A stretch of 64,000 bases of DNA from Gemmataceae bacterium (GTDB taxonomy: Bacteria > Planctomycetota > Planctomycetia > Gemmatales > Gemmataceae). Positions 14,729 through 22,934 of this stretch are shown here, in pieces. The notes beneath the pieces are model-generated. The model worked only from the letters and a program-made list of their open reading frames with translations, did no database searches and was not told the origin of the DNA. Numbering within the stretch: the stretch's first letter is position 1; every line of letters starts with the position of its first letter. The DNA is taken from assembly GCA_022616435.1 (NCBI GenBank), contig JAKEET010000126.1, positions 1 to 64,000 on the forward strand. The letters run 5' to 3'. The translations under genes were made by a program, and so were the position numbers.

Positions 14729-16237
14729 TCAACGCTGGACGGCGTGGCCCGTCAGGGGAATGCGAATTGACCGCGGCGACTTGCCCTTGGTGCGCAGGGT
14801 CACCGCGCTTTCCTCGGCGATCGTGCCGAACAGCAGGTTGGGCGGCACGTGGACTTCCAACTCCCACTTCCGCTTGCCCGCGCTTGCCGCGGCGCCCGCG
14901 GCGGGCTTCTCCGTCAGCTTGACTCGAATCGCGGCCGGCTGGACCCGCACGTCCTGGGGGTCCAGCTCGATGTTGCGATTGGTCATCACGAGAATCCTTT
15001 TGGTCGTGCCTTGCCGGGCGTCAAACTTCAAGTTGATCTTGCCTTGATCCTCTTCGGCGCCGACGGCGATGTCGTCGCTGCGGACGACGCCCGTGATCAC
15101 CAGGGGCGGGATCTCGTCGGCGGCGTCCTGCAGCTCGTAGCCGATCGCGCGCACGAAGTAGCCCTGATCGAGCTGGGCGCCGTCCTTGTTCTCGTGGATG
15201 GTCACCGTCACGTCCCAGGCGGCGCGGACCACGGTCATGATGTCGTCGCGGCGGAGCTGGGCTTGGAGCTCGGCGCAGGCATCCGGATCGCGCTGCTGCA
15301 CGTCGATTTTGAACAGCTTGTCGTTGCTCCGGTCGTCGAGCGTGAACTTGACGTGGTCGCGCGTCGGCGACCACAGCAGGAACCGGGCCTTGACGACGCC
15401 GCCGGGACCGAGGAAACCGACGTTGGCGCGGTCGCGCTTGGTGCGCAGAGGATGCGTGCTGACCGCGTCGATCCGCAGCTGAAAATACTGGCTCTGACTT
15501 CCCGACCGCGCCCAGACCGTCGTTGCCAGATTGAGATTGTCCCCCGCGGCCCGGCGATTGACCCACACCACGCGCAGGATGGCGCGGCCGGGCGGAAGAG
15601 CGACGCCCTGGTTTTCCGATTTCGTCAGCGGCTGCCAGGTCCAGGCGGGGTTCTCGACCGGCGTCGCCTCCGGATTCTTCTTGATCGAGTTGGCGAACGG
15701 CTCCCATTCGGCTGCGGGCACGGCCGCCACGTGGAGCTCGGCGCAATCGCAGGAAATGGACGAAACGCCGACTTCGCAGCCCTGCTCGGTCACGTAGAAC
15801 GGGAAGTAGTAGCGGCCCTCGGCGCCGCGCTCGAATTCGCGGGCATACAACCGCGGGCGTTCTTTCGTTTCCGGCTTCTGCAGCTTCTCGAAGTCTTCCC
15901 ACACCGCCACATGGGCGTGCCGCTCGCGGTCGAAAGGATGCACGAAGCGAACCAGCAACTCGGGGCCCTTGGGAGCCGCGGGGGCCGCCGCCGGCGGCGT
16001 CCTGCCGCGCCAGGTCGGCATGTTCTGCACGATCCAGGCGATGCCGCCGATGATCAAGACGAACAGCACCAGCGGAATGAGCCAGCGCACCGGCGACCGG
16101 GCCCGCGCGGCGGACGGCGCGTCGGCGGACGGCGAACTCGGTGGCGGCGCAGCCAGGGGCGGCGCAGTCAGCGGCGCCGAACTCGTCAGCGGCGCGTCCG
16201 GGGACGTGCCTGCGGAGGCGGGGTGTTTATCGGCCAT
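14729..16237 (-). CDS. Membrane-anchored periplasmic protein, function unknown
   Basis: 502 residues. Residues 1-50 are Ala/Pro/Ser-rich, one membrane helix spans about 51-71 (WLIPLVLFVLIIGGIAWIV), and the rest is periplasmic and beta-rich. VSSISCDCAELHVAAVP resembles the Cys motif of DUF1573-like Ig domains, and the C-terminal half has two or three Ig-like repeats (VFSLDP/VRVQPAAIRVKL style). No enzyme motif was recognised. It lies upstream of the tetraheme fusion on the same strand, about 210 bases apart with repeat G between, and may be co-transcribed. Function not recognised; a scaffolding or assembly role is conjecture. Confidence 0.7.
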   Translation of the reverse strand: MADKHPASAGTSPDAPLTSSAPLTAPPLAAPPPSSPSADAPSAARARSPVRWLIPLVLFVLIIGGIAWIVQNMPTWRGRTPPAAAPAAPKGPELLVRFVHPFDRERHAHVAVWEDFEKLQKPETKERPRLYAREFERGAEGRYYFPFYVTEQGCEVGVSSISCDCAELHVAAVPAAEWEPFANSIKKNPEATPVENPAWTWQPLTKSENQGVALPPGRAILRVVWVNRRAAGDNLNLATTVWARSGSQSQYFQLRIDAVSTHPLRTKRDRANVGFLGPGGVVKARFLLWSPTRDHVKFTLDDRSNDKLFKIDVQQRDPDACAELQAQLRRDDIMTVVRAAWDVTVTIHENKDGAQLDQGYFVRAIGYELQDAADEIPPLVITGVVRSDDIAVGAEEDQGKINLKFDARQGTTKRILVMTNRNIELDPQDVRVQPAAIRVKLTEKPAAGAAASAGKRKWELEVHVPPNLLFGTIAEESAVTLRTKGKSPRSIRIPLTGHAVQR

Positions 16238-16262
16238 GTGTTAGGGCGTGTGGGGCTTCGAC

Positions 16263-16412
16263 GGGTGGCATGCTTTCGCGGCTCCCTCGCCATACAGACA
16301 TCGTCTGGACCGACACCGCGAAAGCATGCGGTCCTCGCCAGCGACGCATGCTTTCGCCGTGATGGCCCAGATCGTTCACGTGTGGCGAGGGATTGGCGAA
16401 AGCATGCCACCC
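16263..16412. repeat. Palindromic repeat family H, nested
   Basis: Between the 502-residue gene and the UVR-motif gene. Outer arms GGGTGGCATGCTTTCGC and GCGAAAGCATGCCACCC are exact complements. The loop holds further copies of the same word (CGCGAAAGCATGCG, CGCATGCTTTCGCCG) in alternating orientation, so four related arms sit in 150 bases. Confidence 0.88.
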
Positions 16413-16467
16413 AACCTTTTCGTTCGTCAGCGGCATCATGTCAGGCGCCACGGGCGCCAGCAGCCGG

Positions 16468-17199
16468 CTATTGCCGCCGCTTCAACTGGTCGCGGAGCTC
16501 GGCGGCTCGTTCGTAGTCCTCCTCGGCGATGGCGCGATCCAGTTGCTCGCGGAGCGTTTCGCCGATGTCGTACTGTTCGCGCAGCGATTTTTCGATGTTG
16601 CGCAGGTGCTGGACCATGCCGTCCTCGTCGAGCTGCTCCTCCATGTCATAGCTGGCGAAGAAGTCGCGGATCTGGTCGAGGCCGGCGCGGATCTCATCGA
16701 CGGCCCGGTCCGGCTTGCTCTGCTCCACCTGCAAGGCCGCGGCGGCCTGGGTACGCTGGAAGAGCACGAACCCGCGATACTGCTCGTGGGCCTGCGTGTA
16801 GTCGTCGCTGGGCGAATGGCCCTTGACGAAATCCATGAACGCCAGGGTATGGTCGGCGTCCTGGATCGCGCGGTTGTAGTTGCGCAGGGCCAGCCAGCAG
16901 ATGCGGCGATGGTAGAACTGCACGAACTCGCGGTCGGCTTCCTGGCACTGCTCCTCGCTCAGCACGAAGCTGTGGTTGCCCTTGGCCGACATCCGCGCCT
17001 GCTCTCGGAGATAATCGAAGTAGGTGTCGTGCCCGTGGGGTTGGGCGCCGTCGGGGCGGCCCTCGGTTTCCAGCTGCAGCACGCCGAGGTCGACGCGCAT
17101 CTGGATCACCTGCCGCCCGCGCGCCTGCACCAGCCGCGCCTGCACCATCCCGGGCTTGAACTCCCAGCCTTCGAGGACGAAGTCAATATCCTGCTTCAC
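16468..17199 (-). CDS. UvrB/UvrC-motif protein
   Basis: 243 residues. The C-terminal LREQLDRAIAEEDYERAAELRDQLKR (about 213-239) is a clean UVR motif, the helix-loop-helix that UvrB and UvrC use to bind each other and that also occurs in McsA and other proteins. The N-terminal half starts with a beta-rich segment and has a possible helical bundle (YHRRICWLALRNYNRAIQDADHTLAFMDF). No nuclease or zinc-finger motif is present. A role as an adaptor is likely, the partner unknown. Reads toward the repeat at 16263-16412. Confidence 0.8.
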   Translation of the reverse strand: MKQDIDFVLEGWEFKPGMVQARLVQARGRQVIQMRVDLGVLQLETEGRPDGAQPHGHDTYFDYLREQARMSAKGNHSFVLSEEQCQEADREFVQFYHRRICWLALRNYNRAIQDADHTLAFMDFVKGHSPSDDYTQAHEQYRGFVLFQRTQAAAALQVEQSKPDRAVDEIRAGLDQIRDFFASYDMEEQLDEDGMVQHLRNIEKSLREQYDIGETLREQLDRAIAEEDYERAAELRDQLKRRQ

Positions 17200-17437
17200 T
17201 ACGTTGGCCTTTCAGGAAAAGATCGTGGGGCCGCGCTTTTTATCTTACCCTGCCGGGTCAAGGCGACGCAAACCTTCCTTGCCGCGGAAGTTGATCCGCC
17301 GCCCGAAATCACGGCTTTCCCCGGCGCGCGCGGATTTTGCCCACTCTGCATGAATTTTCGTGCTATTTGTGAAATCTACGCTAAGATTAGAGGATTGCGG
17401 GGCCCCTTCCGAATCGCATCCAGGGAGAGGATGTTCG

Positions 17438-17812
17438 ATGGATATTCATCTCAAGGTGTTGCACGGCAAGCCACGAGGGCATTGCCTGCGCTTCGGCCCC
17501 GGTGAGTTCGTCGTCGGCCGCGGTCCGGAGTGCCACATTCGCCCCAACAGCGAGCTGGTCAGCCGCCAGCATTGCCTGCTGCGCGTCCACAGCAACGGCC
17601 ACCTGTTCGTTCGCGACCTCGGCAGCGCCAACGGCACCCTGGTCAACGGCCATCGGATCCTGGGCGAGCGCGAGCTGGCCGACGGCGACAAGCTCCAGGT
17701 TGGTCCCGTGGTCCTCGAAGTGGTGCTTCCCGAGTGCGCCGTGCCGACCGCCGAGACCGCCGAAATCAAGCTCGAAAACACCTCCGGCGACATGCCGACC
17801 TACGGCAACTAG
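17438..17812 (+). CDS. FHA-domain protein
   Basis: 124 residues, essentially one forkhead-associated domain: FVVGRGPECHIRPNSELVSRQHC with the phosphothreonine-binding Arg and Ser-Arg-Gln-His, then VRDLGSANGTLVNG. FHA domains read phosphothreonine left by Ser/Thr kinases, which are numerous in Planctomycetes; one is encoded at 57587. The ATG at 17438 follows GGGAGAGG at good spacing; the frame opens 26 codons earlier without a site. Stand-alone gene, no tail or membrane segment. Confidence 0.93.
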   Translation: MDIHLKVLHGKPRGHCLRFGPGEFVVGRGPECHIRPNSELVSRQHCLLRVHSNGHLFVRDLGSANGTLVNGHRILGERELADGDKLQVGPVVLEVVLPECAVPTAETAEIKLENTSGDMPTYGN

Positions 17813-17909
17813 ATCTAGTCGTACCCGACGACGGTTGCCGGCTCCCAAATCGCAAGTTCGATTTCGGGCGCGCCTGTCCATGGCGGCGCGAGCCGCATAC
17901 TGTTAGCGC

Positions 17910-18779
17910 ATGGACAAGCGCAAGATTCTCATCCAGCTCGACAGCGATGTGCAAGCCAGCGTCTTCGATCGCGTCGTGGCCATTGACGCCGGGGCGGAGG
18001 AGCTATTCAGCTACGCCGGCGTGAAGCCCGATCAGGTTCAGGGTCTGGTCCACGGCGCCATCTTCACGCGCGGGCCGAAAGACCTCAAGAACACCGCCGT
18101 GTTCGTGGGGGGCAGCGACGTCGCCGCCGGCGAAGCGTTGCTGCAAGAAGCGGTCAAGCACATGATCCCCGCCTTCGGGCTGCGGGTTTCGATCATGCTC
18201 GACGCCAACGGCGCCAATACCACGGCGGCGGCCGCGGTCCGCGCCGCCGCGAAACACCTCGACCTCAACAACGCGGCGGCCCTGGTGCTGGGCGGGACGG
18301 GACCGGTTGGGCAGCGGGTCGCGCGGCTCTTGGCCCGCGCCGGCGCCGACGTCCGTGTCGCCTCCCGGCAAGCGGCGCGAGCACAACACGTGTGCACGGC
18401 CATCGCGCACCAGGTACCGGGCGCGAAGCTGCAACCGGTGGGGACGGGCACGCCGCACGAATTGGCCGCCGCCCTCGACGGCCGGAACCTGGTTGTCGCG
18501 GCGGGTGCGGCGGGGGTTGTGCTGTTGCCCCGGGCCGCGCGTACGGCGTGCCAATCGCTGAAGGTCGCCGTCGATCTCAACGCGGTGCCGCCCCTGGGCA
18601 TGGAGGGCGTGGCCGTCACCGACAAGGGCGCCGACCATGACGGCGCGACCTGCTACGGCGCCATCGGCGTGGGCGACACCAAGATGAAGGTTCACAAAGC
18701 GGCGGTCGCCCGGCTGTTCGAAAGCAACGATCAAGTCCTGGACGCCGAAGAGATCTATCAAATCGCCTGCGCCCTGTAG
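17910..18779 (+). CDS. NAD(P)-dependent methylene-tetrahydromethanopterin dehydrogenase
   Basis: 289 residues. KKILIQLDSD-like start (KRKILIQLDSDVQASVFD), the pterin-binding GGSDVAAGEALLQEA and MIPAFGLRVSIMLDANGANTTA segments, and the dinucleotide motif VLGGTGPVGQRVARLLA identify the MtdA/MtdB/MtdC family. It oxidises methylene-H4MPT to methenyl-H4MPT with NAD(P)+. Planctomycetes are among the few bacteria with the H4MPT formaldehyde pathway and have their own MtdC subgroup, to which this could belong; motif reading cannot separate MtdB from MtdC. No other H4MPT gene lies in the window, so the pathway genes are scattered. Confidence 0.88.
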   Translation: MDKRKILIQLDSDVQASVFDRVVAIDAGAEELFSYAGVKPDQVQGLVHGAIFTRGPKDLKNTAVFVGGSDVAAGEALLQEAVKHMIPAFGLRVSIMLDANGANTTAAAAVRAAAKHLDLNNAAALVLGGTGPVGQRVARLLARAGADVRVASRQAARAQHVCTAIAHQVPGAKLQPVGTGTPHELAAALDGRNLVVAAGAAGVVLLPRAARTACQSLKVAVDLNAVPPLGMEGVAVTDKGADHDGATCYGAIGVGDTKMKVHKAAVARLFESNDQVLDAEEIYQIACAL

Positions 18780-18782
18780 CGG

Positions 18783-19268
18783 TCATCGGAAGCGCCCGCC
18801 GGTCAAGACTCCAAGGAAGAACAAGACAAGCAGCCCGTAATTGGCGAGAGACGTGATGCTCCCCAGGACGATGCCGGCGATGGCGTGGCCGGTCCCCTTG
18901 ACCTCCGGATTGGCGTTGACGCGCCGCAGCCCGATGATGCCGAAGATGATGCCCAGCGGCCCGAGGATGAGGGCGATGCACGGAATCAGGCTGAAGACGC
19001 CGACGTAGTACGCGGCCAGGGCCATGCCGTTGCGATACGGGATGATCGTGGCGACGGCGTCGTCCTCGCGGCGCACGTTGGGGGCCCGCGGGCCGCGCCG
19101 CCGCGGACGGTCGCGGTCGTCGTCGTCCCAATCGTCCGGTGGAGGCTGCCCAGGGCGCGGCTTGGGCTGGGGCCTTGCCGGCTGAATGCCCTCGTCGCCT
19201 TCGGCGCGTGCCGGTTTGGCCGGCGGCTGTTCCTCGAAGGCTCCCGATTTGTCGTCTGGTTCCGCCAT
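18783..19268 (-). CDS. DUF4190 membrane protein 1
   Basis: 161 residues. Residues 1-75 are a disordered Pro/Asp/Arg-rich region. YRNGMALAAYYVGVFSLIPCIALILGPLGIIFGIIGLRRVNANPEVKGTGHAIAGIVLG is a DUF4190 domain with two to three membrane helices. Function unknown; the family is common in Planctomycetes and Actinobacteria. The next gene is a paralogue 9 bases upstream on the same strand, so the two come from a tandem duplication and form an operon. Confidence 0.85.
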   Translation of the reverse strand: MAEPDDKSGAFEEQPPAKPARAEGDEGIQPARPQPKPRPGQPPPDDWDDDDRDRPRRRGPRAPNVRREDDAVATIIPYRNGMALAAYYVGVFSLIPCIALILGPLGIIFGIIGLRRVNANPEVKGTGHAIAGIVLGSITSLANYGLLVLFFLGVLTGGRFR

Positions 19269-19277
19269 CGGATTCCC

Positions 19278-19850
19278 CTAGCGAGCCACGGCGAGCACTC
19301 CCAGCATGATCAAGATGAGGCCGATGATCTCGATGCTGCCAAGCACGATGCCGACGATGGCATGCGCGGTGCCGCGGGCCTCGGGGTCGCGGTTGACCTT
19401 CATCAAACCGGCAACGCCGAAGATCACGGCCAGCAACGCACAGATGCCGCCACCGCCGTACATGAGGGTGAAGATGAGCGCCGGGCTGACGTTGGGGGCC
19501 AGCACGGCCCCGAGGGCGAGGCTGCCGAGAATGAAGATCAGGCCGCCGAAGCCGCAGTAGTATGCGGCCAGGGCCATGCCGTTGCGGTACGGGATGATGG
19601 CCCCGCCCTTGCGACGGCGCGGGCGATCATCGTCGTCCTCGTCGTCGCCGCGCCGCGCCCGTCGCGGTCGGTCGTCGTCCTCGTCGTCGGGCGGGCGACG
19701 CCGGGGCCGCGACGGCGCTTCGGCATCGTCCGCATCGTCCGGCGCCGGCCGGCGCGGCTGGGCCGGCTGGATGCTTTCCGGGCGCGGCTTGCGCCGCGGT
19801 TTCTCCTCGTAGGCCCCGGAATCGTCGTCGTCATCGTCACGTCTGGCCAT
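19278..19850 (-). CDS. DUF4190 membrane protein 2
   Basis: 190 residues. Residues 1-88 are a low-complexity tail that alternates acidic and Arg/Pro blocks (DDDDDDSG, RPRRRPPDDEDDD). The rest is a DUF4190 domain, IIPYRNGMALAAYYCGFGGLIFILG then ICALLAVIFGVAGLMKVNRDPEARGTAHAIVG, with three to four helices. It shares the IIPYRNGMALAAYY signature with its downstream paralogue. The tails differ far more than the membrane domains, which suggests that they only need to be charged and flexible. Confidence 0.85.
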   Translation of the reverse strand: MARRDDDDDDSGAYEEKPRRKPRPESIQPAQPRRPAPDDADDAEAPSRPRRRPPDDEDDDRPRRARRGDDEDDDDRPRRRKGGAIIPYRNGMALAAYYCGFGGLIFILGSLALGAVLAPNVSPALIFTLMYGGGGICALLAVIFGVAGLMKVNRDPEARGTAHAIVGIVLGSIEIIGLILIMLGVLAVAR

Positions 19851-20040
19851 GGCGAAACCTCAGAGGAGCCGGCAGCGCTGGCGAGGGTCGAGGTGCTTCG
19901 TTGTCCCCAGTGTTATCCGCCGCCGGACGCCAAGTCAATCGATTTCGGGGCTTTCGTCGGTTGGGACCTCCGATTCTGACCTGATATGACATAAGCACCG
20001 GGTCAAAAGCGGAGTTCCATCCCACGAATCTGGAGCGAAC

Positions 20041-21021
20041 ATGTTCACGCCTCAGGAAACAACGGCCTGTGAAAAACTGATCGCGCTGGCCCTCGCGGAA
20101 GACCTGGGCGATCGCGGCGACTTGACCAGTCAGGAAGTGATTCCCGCGGACTTGCACGGGAGCGCCGTCGTTGTCGTCAAAACCCCCGGGGTGCTCGCCG
20201 GCCTGCCGGCCGCCCAGTTGGTGATGGCAGCGATCGATCCGCGCCTGAGCTTCGAGCGGCTCAAGGACGACGGCGACCGCGTGGCTGCCGGCGACCGGGT
20301 GGCGAAAGTCGCGGGATCGATGCGCTCGATCCTGTCCGCGGAGCGGACGGCGCTCAACTTCGTGCAGCACCTGAGCGGCGTCGCCACGTTGACGCGCCGT
20401 TACATGGATGCCGTGGCCGGGCTGCCGGTGAAAGTGCTGGACACGCGGAAGACGCTCCCCGGCTGGCGCTTGCTGGCGAAGTACGCCGTGCGGCAGGGCG
20501 GCGGCCACAACCATCGCCTGGGACTCTATGACGGGATCTTGATCAAGGACAACCACCTGGCGGCGTTGCCGGTGGCGCGCGATGCCATCCAGGCGCAGCT
20601 GGAAGAGATCGTCGCCCTCGCCAAGCACGAGGCCCAGCGCGCGAACCTGCCGCCCGAAGCGGTCGCGGGACTGGCGGATCATCTGGAGACGACGCTGAAG
20701 TTCGAAGAGACCGTGCGCACGGCGCGGGCCCGGTTTCCGGATCTTCCCGTTGAGATCGAAGTCGATTCGGTCCAGCAAGCGGCGGTGGCCCTCATGTACC
20801 GGCCGGCGATCGTGCTGCTGGACAACATGCCGCCGCCGCAACTGCGCGAGGCGGTCCGCTTTCGCAACCAGTTGGCCCCCAAGGTGCTGCTGGAAGCCTC
20901 CGGCGGCATCACGCTGGAGACCATTCGCGCCGTGGCGGAAACCGGGGTCGATCGGATCAGTGTCGGGGCGCTGACCCATTCGGCGCCGGCCCTGGATGTG
21001 TCGCTGGAATATCAAGCGTGA
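20041..21021 (+). CDS. nadC: Nicotinate-nucleotide pyrophosphorylase (quinolinate phosphoribosyltransferase)
   Basis: 326 residues. It converts quinolinate and PRPP to nicotinate mononucleotide, CO2 and PPi in NAD synthesis. Visible motifs: EDLGDRGDLTS, ERTALNFVQHLSGVAT, the substrate-binding DTRKTLPGWRLL and KYAVRQGGGHNHRLGLYDGILIKDNH, EVDSVQQA and the C-terminal LLEASGGI and GVDRISVGALTHS. It is about 30 residues longer than most because of an insertion after KDNH (QLEEIVALAKHEAQRANLPPE region). Start ATG at 20041 follows a weak site. Confidence 0.95.
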   Translation: MFTPQETTACEKLIALALAEDLGDRGDLTSQEVIPADLHGSAVVVVKTPGVLAGLPAAQLVMAAIDPRLSFERLKDDGDRVAAGDRVAKVAGSMRSILSAERTALNFVQHLSGVATLTRRYMDAVAGLPVKVLDTRKTLPGWRLLAKYAVRQGGGHNHRLGLYDGILIKDNHLAALPVARDAIQAQLEEIVALAKHEAQRANLPPEAVAGLADHLETTLKFEETVRTARARFPDLPVEIEVDSVQQAAVALMYRPAIVLLDNMPPPQLREAVRFRNQLAPKVLLEASGGITLETIRAVAETGVDRISVGALTHSAPALDVSLEYQA

Positions 21022-21073
21022 GCCATTCCATCGGTCCGTCGGATCGGTTATGCTGCGGGTGAGGAGGGTAGTC

Positions 21074-21892
21074 ATGTCGTCCGTTCCGGCAACAAGTGAC
21101 CCGAATGTCGCGGCGGCGTCCGTGTTCTTGCCGCCGGAGGCCAAGCCGAACATCGATCACCTGATTACCGAGGACGGTGCTCCCGTGGACGGCGTCTACT
21201 CCGAGAAGCAGATGCGTTTACTCACCCAGGCGCTGTACACGTCGTGGAAAACGGAGAGGCCGTTCGTCGCCATGGCCAACGTGGGCCTCTTCTACGCCGT
21301 GCGCAAGCCGGCCATCGTGCCCGATGTCATGGTCAGCATCGACGTCGAGTTGCCGGCCGACATCCACCGCAAGGAAGGTCAATCCTACTTCATCTGGGAA
21401 TACGGCAAGCCGCCGGAGGCGGCGATCGAGGTCGTCTCGAATCGCGTGGGAGGGGAGCTGGACGACAAGCCGCCGATCTACGCGTTGGCCGGCGTGCTCT
21501 ACTACGTGGTTTGGGACCCGCGCCAGCTAATCTCCAACGAGGCGCTGCAGTGCTTCGTCCTTCGCGATCGAGGATACGTGCGCTGTGGAACCTGGTTTGA
21601 CGTGCTCGGCCTGGGCGTGACCGTGTGGACGGGACGCTACGAAGATATGGATAACCAATGGCTGCGCTGGTGCGACGAGTCCGGAAGCGTCCTGCTGACC
21701 GGCGCTGAAGCTTGCGACCGGGAAAAGGTCCGGGTTGACTTCGAGCAGCAACGCGCGGACTCCGAACGACAACGCGCGGACTCCGAACGGCAGCGCGCGG
21801 AGGCGGAACGGCAACGCGCGGAGGCCGAAAAGACAAGGGCCGATCAGCTCGCCGCGAAGCTGCGCGAGCTGGGCATCGAGCCGCCAGCATGA
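21074..21892 (+). CDS. Uma2-family (DUF820) putative endonuclease with coiled-coil tail
   Basis: 272 residues from the ATG at 21074, preceded by GAGGAGGG. The core is a Uma2/DUF820 PD-(D/E)XK-like fold: VPDVMVSIDVELP, YFIWEYGKPPEAAIEVVSNRVGGE and YALAGVLYYVVWDP hold the Asp, Glu and Lys/Asn positions. The tail is a near-perfect charged repeat (QQRADSERQRADSERQRAEA) that forms a coiled coil. Uma2 families are highly expanded in Planctomycetes and Cyanobacteria with unknown role. It ends in an ATGA overlap with birA. Confidence 0.85.
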   Translation: MSSVPATSDPNVAAASVFLPPEAKPNIDHLITEDGAPVDGVYSEKQMRLLTQALYTSWKTERPFVAMANVGLFYAVRKPAIVPDVMVSIDVELPADIHRKEGQSYFIWEYGKPPEAAIEVVSNRVGGELDDKPPIYALAGVLYYVVWDPRQLISNEALQCFVLRDRGYVRCGTWFDVLGLGVTVWTGRYEDMDNQWLRWCDESGSVLLTGAEACDREKVRVDFEQQRADSERQRADSERQRAEAERQRAEAEKTRADQLAAKLRELGIEPPA

Positions 21893-22692
21893 CGGTCCCT
21901 TCCATCGCCGACGAGCCATGGTCTTTGTCCACTCGCCATCTCGGCCGGCGGGTCCTTATCCACGCGCAGCTCGACAGCACCAATTCGCTGGCTCTCGCCC
22001 TGGGCCACGATCCCGCCAACCACGGCCTCGTGATCGTTGCCGATGAACAAACCGCCGGCCGCGGCCAATATGGCCGCACCTGGCAGGCGCCGCCCGGCAG
22101 CAGCGTGCTCATGTCGGTGTTGCTCTTCCCGCCCGCGCCGCTGCGGCGTCCGGCCGTGCTCACCGCCTGGGCCGCCGTCGCGGTTTGCGAAGTGATTCGC
22201 GAGATCACCGGCCTCGACCCGAAGATCCAATGGCCCAATGATGTTTATGTTCAGGATCGGAAAGTCTGCGGCATCCTCATCGAGCAGCGCAGCGGCGGCC
22301 AAGTTGGGCAAGCGCCTGCCGCCGCCGTCGGCATCGGCTTGAACGTGAAACAACCGGCGGAGTTCTTCGAGCACGCGGGGCTGACGCTTGGCGGGTCGCT
22401 GCAGAGCCTCACGGGAAGCACGTTCGATCATCACGACGTTGCCAGGCGCTTGATTCGCCGGCTGGACGACGACCATGGCCGGCTTGTCGATGGCGATTTC
22501 GCGGTCCTGGAAGCCCATTGGCGCTCGCGCCTCGGCTTGGTCGGCAGGCGAGTGCGCGTGGAAGCGCTCAACGGCTGTCACGAAGGAATCTTGGTCAATG
22601 TGTCGTTGGACGCCGTGGAATTGGCCGCGGACGCCGAAGCGCCGTTGCGGCTGTTGCCGGAGATGGTGCGCCACCTTCAACCCATCATTTAG
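21889..22692 (+). CDS. birA: Biotin-[acetyl-CoA-carboxylase] ligase, class I
   Basis: 267 residues. Makes biotinyl-AMP and biotinylates acetyl-CoA carboxylase. DSTNSLAL, ADEQTAGRGQYGRTW (biotin/adenylate loop), QWPNDVYV, KVCGILIEQ and VGIGLNV are all present, and a C-terminal SH3-like domain follows (LGLVGRRVRVEAL). There is no N-terminal helix-turn-helix, so it is a ligase only and not a biotin repressor. The stop codon lies within the first arm of repeat A copy 2 (ATTTAGCCGG). Confidence 0.95.
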   Translation: MTVPSIADEPWSLSTRHLGRRVLIHAQLDSTNSLALALGHDPANHGLVIVADEQTAGRGQYGRTWQAPPGSSVLMSVLLFPPAPLRRPAVLTAWAAVAVCEVIREITGLDPKIQWPNDVYVQDRKVCGILIEQRSGGQVGQAPAAAVGIGLNVKQPAEFFEHAGLTLGGSLQSLTGSTFDHHDVARRLIRRLDDDHGRLVDGDFAVLEAHWRSRLGLVGRRVRVEALNGCHEGILVNVSLDAVELAADAEAPLRLLPEMVRHLQPII

Positions 22693-22815
22693 CCGGCGAG
22701 CTTGCTCGCCGCGGACGGCGACGCGCCAGCCGCGAGCATCCCCCGAGCGCCGACTGGGGGACGGCGATCGGGCGCGCGACGGCGTCCGCGGGGAGCAAGC
22801 TCGCCGGCTACATGA
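22685..22815. repeat. Palindromic repeat family A, copy 2, supplying the birA stop
   Basis: Arms TCATTTAGCCGGCGAGCTTG and GAGCAAGCTCGCCGGCTACA (one or two mismatches), loop about 70 bases with further GC palindromes. The TAG of birA is in the left arm. No gene lies between it and 22935. Confidence 0.88.
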
Positions 22816-22934
22816 CGCGAGAAGCGCCGATTATCGCGCTTGGCGGCCCTTTTCACTCGCCGTATACTGCATGAACGGGGCAACGACGTCCCGCCCGCCG
22901 GCACGATGCCCGTTCACCTTTGTTCGAGGCCTGC

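Noticed and set aside
21889..22692. BirA as a biotin repressor with riboswitch-like control
   Set aside because: There is no N-terminal helix-turn-helix, so only the ligase function is supported.
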